In this document: in pieces, positions 8,303-16,320 of the stretch | How the letters are laid out: each line of letters opens with the position of its first letter | How positions within the stretch are numbered: position 1 is the stretch's first letter | Notes under the pieces: model-generated | The model's input: only the letters and a program-made list of their open reading frames with translations | Database searches by the model: none | Told to the model about the DNA's origin: nothing | Translations under genes and position numbers: made by a program | NCBI RefSeq assembly: GCF_000331535.1 | Contig: NZ_AMZN01000128.1 | Coordinates: 1-47,675 of the forward strand | Direction: 5' to 3' | Source of the DNA: Fulvivirga imtechensis AK7 | GTDB taxonomy: Bacteria > Bacteroidota > Bacteroidia > Cytophagales > Cyclobacteriaceae | DNA: 47,675 nt

Positions 8303-9139
8303 ATGCGTTGTGTTGTGTTGGTAATTTTTAGAACGTTCGTAGTAGGTATTCTTCTTTTTTTATTGATCATCCCCGGTGCAGAGGGACAAAGAAAAAGCAG
8401 ACACACCAAAGCCTTTTATCGGTCTCATTACCGTCCTGCTCCAAAAGCAGACAAACAATGCTTTTTGCTTTTCAAAAAGAAATACAAGAGCCCTAAGAAA
8501 AGCAGTGGCTCCTTTCTGTCATCAGTTTTTGGTAAACCCAAGCCAAGTAGCAAACCCATGGCAGAGGTAGACCCAAACGACAAACCTCCTGTAACCAGGC
8601 CAAAGCCTACACCCAAGCCCCAGCCTGTGGCCACAAACACGCAAAAAGAAGATTTTCATAACAAAAAATTTGAAGATCAGACTCTCGAAGAGCATCACCA
8701 GATCGAGGATGAAGTACTCGCAAAAAACAATTTACCAAAACCCACCTCCGCAGAGCATGAAAGAATAAGGAACCTGGTGGAGCAGAAGCTTAAAACCCAT
8801 AAAGGCAGTGATCCTATCGAACTGGAGCCGCTCTATTTTGTATATGATGATGCTGAATTTGCAGTAGTAGATATGGAGCCTTTTCTTATTGCAGTGGAAT
8901 ACGCCTTACAAGGCAGGATGATATTAATAGAAGGACACACAGACAGCCACGGCGCTGATAACTATAATGTAAAACTATCTATCCAGCGAGTGGAAAAGAT
9001 CCGGCAGCTCATGCATGATATGGGCGTACCTGATGACCACATCTCTGTGGTTGGCTATGGTGAGGAGGTAGCCATTCATGACAATTCTACCGAAGAGGGT
9101 CGGCAAATGAACAGAAGAGTTGATTTTAAAGTTTTCTAA
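8303..9139 (+). CDS. OmpA-family peptidoglycan-binding protein (278 aa)
   Basis: A signal peptide covers residues 1-29. A basic, proline-rich linker (about 30-110, with 'PKPTPKPQP') leads to an acidic helical segment. The C-terminal ~100 residues form an OmpA-like domain: 'LIEGHTDSHGADNYNVKLS', then a helix 'QRVEKIRQLM' and the closing 'NRRVDFKVF'. Such domains bind diaminopimelate of peptidoglycan non-covalently, so the protein probably tethers the envelope to the wall. There is no lipobox and no beta-barrel; the anchor may be the N-terminal helix or a partner protein. Confidence 0.88.
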   Translation: MRCVVLVIFRTFVVGILLFLLIIPGAEGQRKSRHTKAFYRSHYRPAPKADKQCFLLFKKKYKSPKKSSGSFLSSVFGKPKPSSKPMAEVDPNDKPPVTRPKPTPKPQPVATNTQKEDFHNKKFEDQTLEEHHQIEDEVLAKNNLPKPTSAEHERIRNLVEQKLKTHKGSDPIELEPLYFVYDDAEFAVVDMEPFLIAVEYALQGRMILIEGHTDSHGADNYNVKLSIQRVEKIRQLMHDMGVPDDHISVVGYGEEVAIHDNSTEEGRQMNRRVDFKVF

Positions 9140-9220
9140 AATCAGTTCACAAGCAGGGTCACGCTTCTTTTTCATTAGCTTAAATGCCACATTGCTAAAT
9201 TTTCCACTTAGTTTTGCCTT

Positions 9221-10408
9221 ATGAATTTTGATCATCAGATCTTTCTAAAGCACATAGCTCAAACTACGAATACCCCATTTTTAATAGATGTAGAACAGGC
9301 CGAAGGATTATACTTATATAGTCCGGGTGGGAAGCGTTACATGGACCTGATCTCCGGTATTGGTGTCAGCAATATTGGCCATAGACATCCCCATGTAGTG
9401 AGCGTTGTTAAAGAACAAGTGGACAAGCATTTTCATGTAATGGTCTATGGGGAGTTTGTGCAATCCGCTCCGAACCTGTTGGCTAAAAAGCTGGTAAGCT
9501 TACTTCCTGAAACACTTAATTGCTGCTACTTCACCAATAGTGGTACAGAAGCTAATGAAGGAGCCTTGAAGCTGGCTAAAAGGTATACTGGTAGGACGGG
9601 GATCATTTCCTGCCGGGGTGCGTACCATGGCAGCACCCATGGCTCGTTGAGTGTTTCGGGCAATGAAATGAAAAAATTTGCTTTCAGACCGCTCCTTCCC
9701 GATGTAAGCTTTATTCATTTCAATAAAATTGAGGACCTGGAACTGATCACCGAAAAAACAGCCTGTGTGATCATTGAGACCATTCAGGGAGATGCAGGAG
9801 TCAGGATCCCCTCACAAGCATATATGAATGCATTGCGTCAGAAATGCTCGGCAACGGGTACTCTTTTGATATTTGATGAAATACAGACGGGGATTGGACG
9901 TACAGGAAAAATGTTTGCTTTTGAGCACTATGGAATTGTCCCCGATATCCTAACCTCTGCCAAAGCCCTGGGAGGTGGCTTACCTATTGGTACATTTATT
10001 TCCTCTTATGATATCATGCAGTCACTCACTCATGAACCTATGTTGGGCCACATTACTACATTTGGGGGAAACCCGGTATGTTGCGCCTCTGCTCTGGCCA
10101 CACTGGAGGTAATTGAAAATGAAAACCTATTGGACAGCGTTGAAGAAAAAGGACAGCTTTTTGAAAAACTACTTCAACATCCGAAAATCAGAGAAGTACG
10201 CAGAAAAGGCTTGATGTTCGCCTTTGAGTTTGAAACCGCTGATGAAGTATCAAAAGTGGTTCAGGAGTGCCTTAATAATGGAGTTATATGCTTCTGGTTC
10301 CTCTCTTGCCCCAACAGTTTCCGCATAGCTCCTCCCCTCAATATCAGCGAAGAAGAAATAAAAAAGGCCTGCGAAATCATACTGCAAGCCATAAAGAACC
10401 TCACTTAA
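9221..10408 (+). CDS. Class III PLP-dependent aminotransferase (acetylornithine-aminotransferase-like)
   Basis: A 395-residue cytoplasmic enzyme of the class III (ornithine/acetylornithine/GABA) aminotransferase family. It has 'NSGTEANEGALKLAK' (cofactor phosphate binding), 'GAYHGSTHGS', the PLP-ring aspartate D219 in 'IFDEIQTGIGRTG', the Schiff-base lysine K248 in 'SAKALGGG', and 'TTFGGNPVCCA'. Length is normal for the family. No arginine-biosynthesis gene is nearby, so the substrate is open; acetylornithine, ornithine or another omega-amino donor are all possible. It is convergent with the arsC-like gene. Confidence 0.88.
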   Translation: MNFDHQIFLKHIAQTTNTPFLIDVEQAEGLYLYSPGGKRYMDLISGIGVSNIGHRHPHVVSVVKEQVDKHFHVMVYGEFVQSAPNLLAKKLVSLLPETLNCCYFTNSGTEANEGALKLAKRYTGRTGIISCRGAYHGSTHGSLSVSGNEMKKFAFRPLLPDVSFIHFNKIEDLELITEKTACVIIETIQGDAGVRIPSQAYMNALRQKCSATGTLLIFDEIQTGIGRTGKMFAFEHYGIVPDILTSAKALGGGLPIGTFISSYDIMQSLTHEPMLGHITTFGGNPVCCASALATLEVIENENLLDSVEEKGQLFEKLLQHPKIREVRRKGLMFAFEFETADEVSKVVQECLNNGVICFWFLSCPNSFRIAPPLNISEEEIKKACEIILQAIKNLT

Positions 10409-10433
10409 TTAATTCTTTCCATCATTCCATCAT

Positions 10434-10778
10434 TCATAAAAGCAGTTCCTTTACATTCTCTGGTGGTCTGCCCAAAACAGCTTTACCTTCTTTGATCACA
10501 ATTGGTCTTTCGATCAGCACAGGGTTTTCAACCATCGCCTCTATCCACTCGTCATCGCTGAGCTTCTTACCTTTATATCTTTCTTTATAGATGGCTTCAC
10601 CTTTCCTGACCAACTCCTCCGGCTTAATGCCCAACTGCCCGATAACCTTTCGAAGGCTTTCATTTGAAGGAGGGGTTTTCAGATATTCCACCACCTCTAC
10701 CATAGCTCCGGAATCCTCGATTATCTGGAGTGCCTGACGGCTTTTACTGCACCTTGGGTTATGATATATCGTTAGCAT
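10434..10778 (-). CDS. arsC: ArsC-family glutaredoxin-dependent arsenate reductase-like protein
   Basis: A 114-residue thioredoxin-fold protein beginning 'MLTIYHNPRCSKSRQAL', with the catalytic cysteine at residue 10. The C-terminal signature 'NPVLIERPIVI...GRPPENV' is typical of ArsC/YfgD. It lacks the Spx features of Gram-positives. Family members reduce arsenate via a glutathione/glutaredoxin relay, though many genomic copies have only a general thiol role. No ars operon genes accompany it. It is followed by the convergent aminotransferase gene and preceded by hslV in the same direction. Confidence 0.88.
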   Translation of the reverse strand: MLTIYHNPRCSKSRQALQIIEDSGAMVEVVEYLKTPPSNESLRKVIGQLGIKPEELVRKGEAIYKERYKGKKLSDDEWIEAMVENPVLIERPIVIKEGKAVLGRPPENVKELLL

Positions 10779-10820
10779 AGATAATGAGTGAATGAATGAA
10801 TATAGAATTAATGAATAAGT

Positions 10821-11363
10821 TTATCCTTTTATGGTTTCGACTATGAGGTTGTGATTAGTATAAATGCAAATATCAGCGGCTATATTAAGGCTTTCTCTCA
10901 CAATGTCCTCTGCTGACAAACCGGTGGCGTGTTTTTTAAGAGCCAAAGCTGCCGACTGCGCATACATTGCCCCTGATCCAATAGCTGCTATTTCATGATC
11001 AGGCTCCAGTACATCTCCGGTACCCGAAATGACCAGCATTTCATCCTTATCAGCGGTAATGAGCATGGCTTCCAGCCTTCGTAAGTAACGATCGGTCCTC
11101 CAATCTTTAGCCAACTCTATAGCTGCTCTCTTCATATTCCCCCCATAGCTGTTAAGTTTTTCATCGAACCTTTCGAGGAGTGTAAATGCATCCGCTGTGG
11201 AGCCGGCAAAACCGGTAATTATCTTTCCGTCTTGCAGCTTTCGTATCTTTCGCACGTTACTTTTCGCTACATAGTTACCCATGGTTGCCTGTCCGTCTGC
11301 TCCTATCGCCACTTCCCCATTATGTTTCACGGCCAATACCGTAGTTGATCTTACTTTTGTCAT
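10821..11363 (-). CDS. hslV: HslV (ClpQ) peptidase of the HslUV protease
   Basis: A 180-residue N-terminal-threonine peptidase. The core '[19 protein letters not shown]' aligns with the mature N-terminus of HslV, so Thr7 should become the nucleophile after removal of a six-residue propeptide (MTKVRS). '[12 protein letters not shown]', '[13 protein letters not shown]' and '[15 protein letters not shown]' are family hallmarks. An upstream in-frame ATG at 11447 would add 28 residues read from a MITE fragment and a terminator; the start at 11363 is preferred. The ATPase partner HslU is not in the window. Confidence 0.93.
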   Translation of the reverse strand: MTKVRSTTVLAVKHNGEVAIGADGQATMGNYVAKSNVRKIRKLQDGKIITGFAGSTADAFTLLERFDEKLNSYGGNMKRAAIELAKDWRTDRYLRRLEAMLITADKDEMLVISGTGDVLEPDHEIAAIGSGAMYAQSAALALKKHATGLSAEDIVRESLNIAADICIYTNHNLIVETIKG

Positions 11364-11380
11364 TACAATATCTTTTAAAA

Positions 11381-11418
11381 GTGTCTCTTTAAAGCCACTT
11401 AGAGTTTCCTTACATGCC
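11381..11418 (+). repeat. Internally deleted remnant of MITE A in the hslV leader
   Basis: GTGTCTCT from the left end is joined directly to TTAAAGCCACTTAGAGTTT and CCTTACATGCC from the right end of the MITE A family, with the whole middle missing. It lies 18 nt upstream of the hslV start codon, so it is transcribed in the hslV leader. Confidence 0.65.
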
Positions 11419-11433
11419 CTAAATAAATAACCC

Positions 11434-11462
11434 TGACAATTAATCAACTGTCAGGGCATTTT
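11434..11462 (-). terminator. Terminator downstream of the PDH E2 gene
   Basis: CCCTGACA and TGTCAGGG form a stem with an 8-10 nt loop, 14 nt beyond the E2 stop codon. On the minus strand it is followed by TTATTTATTT. The + strand side is also T-rich, so it could act in both directions. Confidence 0.7.
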
Positions 11463-11476
11463 GTTTATTTTTTTTC

Positions 11477-13135
11477 TTAAACGAGTATCCTCACCGGGTT
11501 TTCAAGCAACCCTTTCAAAGTCTGCAGGAAGGCCGCTCCTAATGCGCCATCCACTACCCTGTGATCTGAGGATAGGGTCACCTTCATTACATTACCGGGC
11601 ACCAACTGACCATCTTTCACCACTGCTGTTTCCTTGATACCTCCCACAGCCAAAATACAAGCATCCGGTGGATTAATAATGGCTGTAAACTCTTCCACAC
11701 CAAACATGCCCAGGTTAGAGATAGTGAAGGTATTCCCTTCCCAATCGCTCGGCTGCAGCTTTTTACTATGGGCTTTCTCCGCCAATTGTTTCACCTCAGC
11801 AGAGATATGTGAAAGGGATTTATTATCCGCAAATCTAACTACCGGTACCAGAAGCCCCTCATCAACGGCTACAGCTACACCTATATGGATGTGTTTATTG
11901 TAGCGGATCTTATCACCAAGCCATGAGGCATTAATTTTGGGGTGTTGACGCAATGCTGCGGCTACTGCTTTGATCACAATATCGTTAAAGCTGATCTTTA
12001 CGGGAGAGAATTCGTTCATGGACTTTCTGGCCTCGATAGCCTTATCCATATTGATCTCCATTGTTATATAGAAATGCGGAGAGGTAAACTTACTTTCTGA
12101 AAGCCTCTTACCGATCGTCTTTCTCATCTGAGAAACACTCACCTCTTCGTAAGACTCTTCTCCTACTACCTGAGGTACATGGAAGGTGGTTCCTTTTTCC
12201 TCGGCTGCTTTCTCTACACTTTCCGCAGCAGGGGTATATTCTTCAATATCTCTTTTTATGATACGCCCGTTATCACCGGTGCCTCTTATTTTTGATATGT
12301 CATAGCCTTTGTCCTCGGCCATCTTCTTAGCCAAGGGAGAGGCCTTAACTCTTCCTCCGTCTGTTACTGAGGGTGCAGTTTGACTCGCTGCCGGTTGTTC
12401 TTCCTGCTTTTCAGCCTTTTGAGGAGCAGTGGTTTTGTCTTCTTTCTTTTTATCTTCCCCGGTAGCAGCCTTTTTCTTGCCCTGGTGTGCCTTCAGCAGT
12501 TTCTCATAGTCGGCCCCCTTTTCACCTATAATGGCGATAACACCATCTACAGGTACGGATGCTCCTTCTTCAACACCTACATAGAGTAGTGTACCATCCT
12601 CATAAGCCTCAAGTTCCATAGTGGCTTTATCTGTTTCCACTTCAGCCAGAATATCCCCTGATTGTACTTTATCTCCTTTCTTTTTCAGCCATGATGCAAT
12701 AGTACCTTCTGTCATGGTGTCGCTCATCTTGGGCATCAGGATAAGAGAGGCATTCACGTCAGAAGCATCAACACTTTCGGTATCTTCCTCAGTAGCACTA
12801 TCATCCTCTTCTTCTTCCTTCTCATCTTCTTTGCTTGCAGAACCATTTCCTGCACTACTGTTCTTTATGTCATTTAGCAACTCGCTGATATCTTCTCCTT
12901 CGTCTCCTATGATAGCAATAACACCATCTACAGGCACCGCTTCCTTCTCTTTAGCGCCTATATGAAGCAGTGTTCCATCCTCGTAAGACTCCAACTCCAT
13001 GGTTGCTTTGTCTGTCTCTACTTCTGCCAGTATATCGCCTGATTTAACTTTGTCGCCTTCTTTAACGAGCCATGATGCGATTACCCCTTCTTCCATGGTA
13101 TCGCTCATCTTGGGCATGCGTATAACTTCAGCCAT
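11477..13135 (-). CDS. pdhC: Pyruvate dehydrogenase complex E2, dihydrolipoamide acetyltransferase with two lipoyl domains
   Basis: A 552-residue cytoplasmic enzyme transferring acetyl groups from lipoamide to CoA. There are two lipoyl domains, each with 'ETDKATMEL'; the lipoylated lysines are K43 and K170. Acidic and Ala/Pro-rich linkers separate them. The E1/E3-binding domain at ~264-300 reads 'ASPLAKKMAEDKGYDISKI'. The catalytic acetyltransferase domain (~325-552) has 'DHRVVDGA' with His525 and Asp529. E1 and E3 genes are not adjacent. The two lipoyl domains are near-identical, a likely internal duplication. Confidence 0.95.
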   Translation of the reverse strand: MAEVIRMPKMSDTMEEGVIASWLVKEGDKVKSGDILAEVETDKATMELESYEDGTLLHIGAKEKEAVPVDGVIAIIGDEGEDISELLNDIKNSSAGNGSASKEDEKEEEEDDSATEEDTESVDASDVNASLILMPKMSDTMTEGTIASWLKKKGDKVQSGDILAEVETDKATMELEAYEDGTLLYVGVEEGASVPVDGVIAIIGEKGADYEKLLKAHQGKKKAATGEDKKKEDKTTAPQKAEKQEEQPAASQTAPSVTDGGRVKASPLAKKMAEDKGYDISKIRGTGDNGRIIKRDIEEYTPAAESVEKAAEEKGTTFHVPQVVGEESYEEVSVSQMRKTIGKRLSESKFTSPHFYITMEINMDKAIEARKSMNEFSPVKISFNDIVIKAVAAALRQHPKINASWLGDKIRYNKHIHIGVAVAVDEGLLVPVVRFADNKSLSHISAEVKQLAEKAHSKKLQPSDWEGNTFTISNLGMFGVEEFTAIINPPDACILAVGGIKETAVVKDGQLVPGNVMKVTLSSDHRVVDGALGAAFLQTLKGLLENPVRILV

Positions 13136-13219
13136 AGGTATATTTTAAAAAATTTTGTGGGTCAAAAATAGGTGTTAATATCCCTTTATTCAAATAATTG
13201 ATTTTTATTTTAACAGTTT

Positions 13220-16162
13220 TTAAAACGCAATCGTTGCCAATAATAATTCGATGTTGGTTTCGTTGGTAGTAAGCAGATAGCTATACCTTACACCCACCGA
13301 AATTTCGGGAGTAAAGCGCATTATATTGAAGTCCATATGCAGCTCCACTCCTGTAGAATAATAACTTTCATCAAGGGTTGAAAAAAAGACCCTGGATTGC
13401 GAACCATTATATTCAATGAAGTAGTTTTTACCTTTGCCACGTCCCACATCATAAAATAAATTGGATCTGAATCGCTTGATGTTAAGCACAGGTCCTAAAG
13501 CAATATCAGGATACCAGATCGGAAATGTATAGTTCATCTGAAACGATGAAAACCGTTCATGATCCGGGTAGCTAAATCCTCTGGGCTTGAATATCCTGTT
13601 CCTAAAATAATAAAGGTCTCCGCTTAGGTCTGCCTCCCTGGACTGGTACCCGGTTCTGATGTAAAATGAATGGTGCTTGAAAATTCCCGGGAAATAAAGG
13701 TTAGACCGTATGGCAAAGAGTCGTCCGTTAAAATCCCCACCATAAGGTGTACTGAAATGTTCAAAGGTGAATGATTGCCCCCACTTACTATTGAGGTCCC
13801 GTGTGCTTTGCTTCATTAATCTGAAAAAGCTGAGGCTGGCTCTGTTAGAGACAAGGTCGCCATTTTCCAACTCATCTCTAAAGAAAAAAGCTAGTGAATC
13901 ATTGATCGGGGCCAGGCGACTTTCTCCAAAGACAGAGTTACTGAAGCTGCTCACTTTTGTTACCTTGACGGCATTTCCCAGCGCCAGTTGCGTATGATAT
14001 TTAGACCTGGTGAGCAGCAACGGAAGGCGGACACCTGTCTCAAAGCTTAGTTCGTCCCACTTAAACTTCACCTCCTCCCCTCTGATAGTACCCCTGTCAG
14101 ATACCCGGTCTCCTTTTTGCACCTCAAAATCAATAATGGGGTACAGTCCCTGGTAGCTCAATTTTGCAGAAGCAAACCCGGTCTCTTCTTCAACATCATA
14201 GTTATAGCCTACTGACATCGTGGTGGTACTCAATACATCCCTGGAAAAAATACCAAACTGGGCCTGATTCAGATCTGTAGAGGCAAAAGGTCCCCAACTG
14301 TGGATATTAAGTATATGCCCGAGCTTGCTGTACCTCCTCACCGGGTACTCTCTGCCTGGCACCTCATTCAAAATATTTTCATGGCCCTCCTGCTCCACCA
14401 CTGGCTCGTAATATTTGACAGAACGATCCTCCACCTGGCTCATGGCCTTCCAGCCGGATGGTGCAAAAGGGGTCCTAACCACATCCAGCCCATTGACGGT
14501 GTGGTCGTTATAGTAAATGTAACTGCCATCGTGTGTTATTTCAGGGTTATAGGCTCCATACTTACTACTTGTGACCTGATAACGCTGCCGGGTATTGAGA
14601 TCCAGGGCATAAATATTGTCGATACCACTATAGGGTGAGTTGAAAAACAGGTGATTTTTATAGAGCACAGGATGTCCGATATTTTCATATCCTGCAGTGA
14701 TCAACACTCGCTCTTCTCCGGTTGCGTAGTCTATCACCACTACACCTTTACCTTTATCCGTTGTTTTTAATACTACAATCTTTCCACCATCATCAGACCA
14801 ACGAGGCATCGAATAAAAAGCGTTGCCAGGGTTTTCAAACCTTTTCACCTCTTTACCGGAATAATAATCCACTACCACCAGGTAATTATTATTTTCCTCT
14901 GTGGTGAGCACTGTAGCTATTTTGTACCCATCGGGAGAAATGGCTGCACTGGCATATCTCGACTTTTTTGTAATGGTACGTAACTCATTGGTAGCAAAGT
15001 CATAGGATTTGATCACAGAATATGTTTTTACACGCCACCTGGGATCATAATGGTATTCATTCCATACCACTTTATATTGCGTAGAGGAAAGCATACCGCT
15101 GTTATTGATGATACCCGGCACAAATTCTCTTTTTTCCTGTCCACCGGCCAGCCTGACAAATTGGTCTATATCACCAATCCCCGACTTTAGTGCTATAACG
15201 GTACCATCTTCCAGCACCTGCGGAAATGCGTAGTCTGTAAAAGCTCCACTTTTACGGTTTGTAACCTGTTCAAATAAAGAGATGTCTAGTCCTTGTAACT
15301 GATCGCTCCACACATCATCCAGCTCATCCATCATCATCTCATAATTATCCACTATGAAGTGTCCCGTATGCTTCTTCAGCGAATTGGAAAACGTAAACGG
15401 AATAAAAGGCCAGCTAAATGCGCTGTGCGTCACTTTTTCCAAAACATCAGGATCCTTTGTCCTTCTTCTTAGATGCGTGGCGTAATGGTACCCAAGTACA
15501 TAATGGTTAGGAATAAAGTCTTTGTACGACCGCAGGTGTTGTTTGTGGTAGTTGAAGCGCTTCCCCTCCAGCAAGTTCGTCCTAAACACACGATTAAAAG
15601 AAGGTATACGGCCTCGGCCGCTATGGGTAAAGCTGGTTTCGATGGCAGTAGCATCACCTTCCCAAAACCAGGGTGGCGCTGCGGAAAAAGCCATGCCTGC
15701 CTGAGTATTCTCTCCAAACAAATAATAAAAAAGCTTATTCCACCCTTTCTTACTCTGCTGAAATTGTACGATATGCCGGAACTCATGCACGGCTAGCAGA
15801 TCGAGCCAGCGGTTGGTTCCGATGAAATTATAATCTTGTGGTGGCATGGTATAAAATTCAGACCTCCTGGGGCCGAGTGTCACAAATCCGTTAGATACAG
15901 CATTTTGGTTTTGCAGTATTATGTTGATTTTTTTGGGCGGCTTATTCCCCATGGTTTCAGCCTCAGCCTCATGAAGATGCTGCAGTGTATTAGCCATCTT
16001 TTGGGCCTCTCTATCGAGCCCTACCGGATAGATGACCCGAAACCCCGGTGTGTTGACCTGTCTCCATTTCAGTGATGTCGGGTTATTTTCAAGGACCTGA
16101 TCCTGAGCTGCGGCCAGGCAGGAAACGCCTAATAATATGCCTATAAATATATATCTGATCAT
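13220..16162 (-). CDS. Surface metalloprotease-propeller-barrel protein (980 aa)
   Basis: A signal peptide (residues 1-19) is followed by a gluzincin-like domain with the zinc motif HEFRH at 126-130. A likely third ligand, E168, lies in 'WFWEGDA'. Residues ~290-590 are TolB/WD40-like propeller repeats ('ISPDGYKIA', 'PRWSDDGGKIVV'). Residues ~640-980 are amphipathic strands ending in an aromatic-rich C-terminus, like an Omp85/D15-type outer-membrane barrel. The protein is probably in the outer membrane with the protease/propeller part on one side. Related proteins occur across Bacteroidota, but I know of no defined substrate. It is transcribed divergently from the M16 peptidase gene. Confidence 0.82.
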   Translation of the reverse strand: MIRYIFIGILLGVSCLAAAQDQVLENNPTSLKWRQVNTPGFRVIYPVGLDREAQKMANTLQHLHEAEAETMGNKPPKKINIILQNQNAVSNGFVTLGPRRSEFYTMPPQDYNFIGTNRWLDLLAVHEFRHIVQFQQSKKGWNKLFYYLFGENTQAGMAFSAAPPWFWEGDATAIETSFTHSGRGRIPSFNRVFRTNLLEGKRFNYHKQHLRSYKDFIPNHYVLGYHYATHLRRRTKDPDVLEKVTHSAFSWPFIPFTFSNSLKKHTGHFIVDNYEMMMDELDDVWSDQLQGLDISLFEQVTNRKSGAFTDYAFPQVLEDGTVIALKSGIGDIDQFVRLAGGQEKREFVPGIINNSGMLSSTQYKVVWNEYHYDPRWRVKTYSVIKSYDFATNELRTITKKSRYASAAISPDGYKIATVLTTEENNNYLVVVDYYSGKEVKRFENPGNAFYSMPRWSDDGGKIVVLKTTDKGKGVVVIDYATGEERVLITAGYENIGHPVLYKNHLFFNSPYSGIDNIYALDLNTRQRYQVTSSKYGAYNPEITHDGSYIYYNDHTVNGLDVVRTPFAPSGWKAMSQVEDRSVKYYEPVVEQEGHENILNEVPGREYPVRRYSKLGHILNIHSWGPFASTDLNQAQFGIFSRDVLSTTTMSVGYNYDVEEETGFASAKLSYQGLYPIIDFEVQKGDRVSDRGTIRGEEVKFKWDELSFETGVRLPLLLTRSKYHTQLALGNAVKVTKVSSFSNSVFGESRLAPINDSLAFFFRDELENGDLVSNRASLSFFRLMKQSTRDLNSKWGQSFTFEHFSTPYGGDFNGRLFAIRSNLYFPGIFKHHSFYIRTGYQSREADLSGDLYYFRNRIFKPRGFSYPDHERFSSFQMNYTFPIWYPDIALGPVLNIKRFRSNLFYDVGRGKGKNYFIEYNGSQSRVFFSTLDESYYSTGVELHMDFNIMRFTPEISVGVRYSYLLTTNETNIELLLATIAF

Positions 16163-16320
16163 AGCAAGATTTTCACAAGAGGTCTAAAATAGTATTTAAA
16201 TATCAAATGCACCATTCAATAAAGCAAAAGTCCATTTAAACATATCTTCAATGATATTTCGAATATTATCACCTATCTTCATTTTTTATCTCATTAATCA
16301 AACACTAAACTTGAAAAGAC

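Noticed and set aside
9209-9216. TAGTTTTG box before the aminotransferase gene
   Set aside because: Only 4 nt from the start codon, so it would need a leaderless or truncated transcript. Such boxes are common by chance in AT-rich DNA.
11364-11447. N-terminal extension of HslV by 28 residues
   Set aside because: The extension is read from a MITE remnant and a terminator hairpin. The family start and propeptide fit the ATG at 11363.
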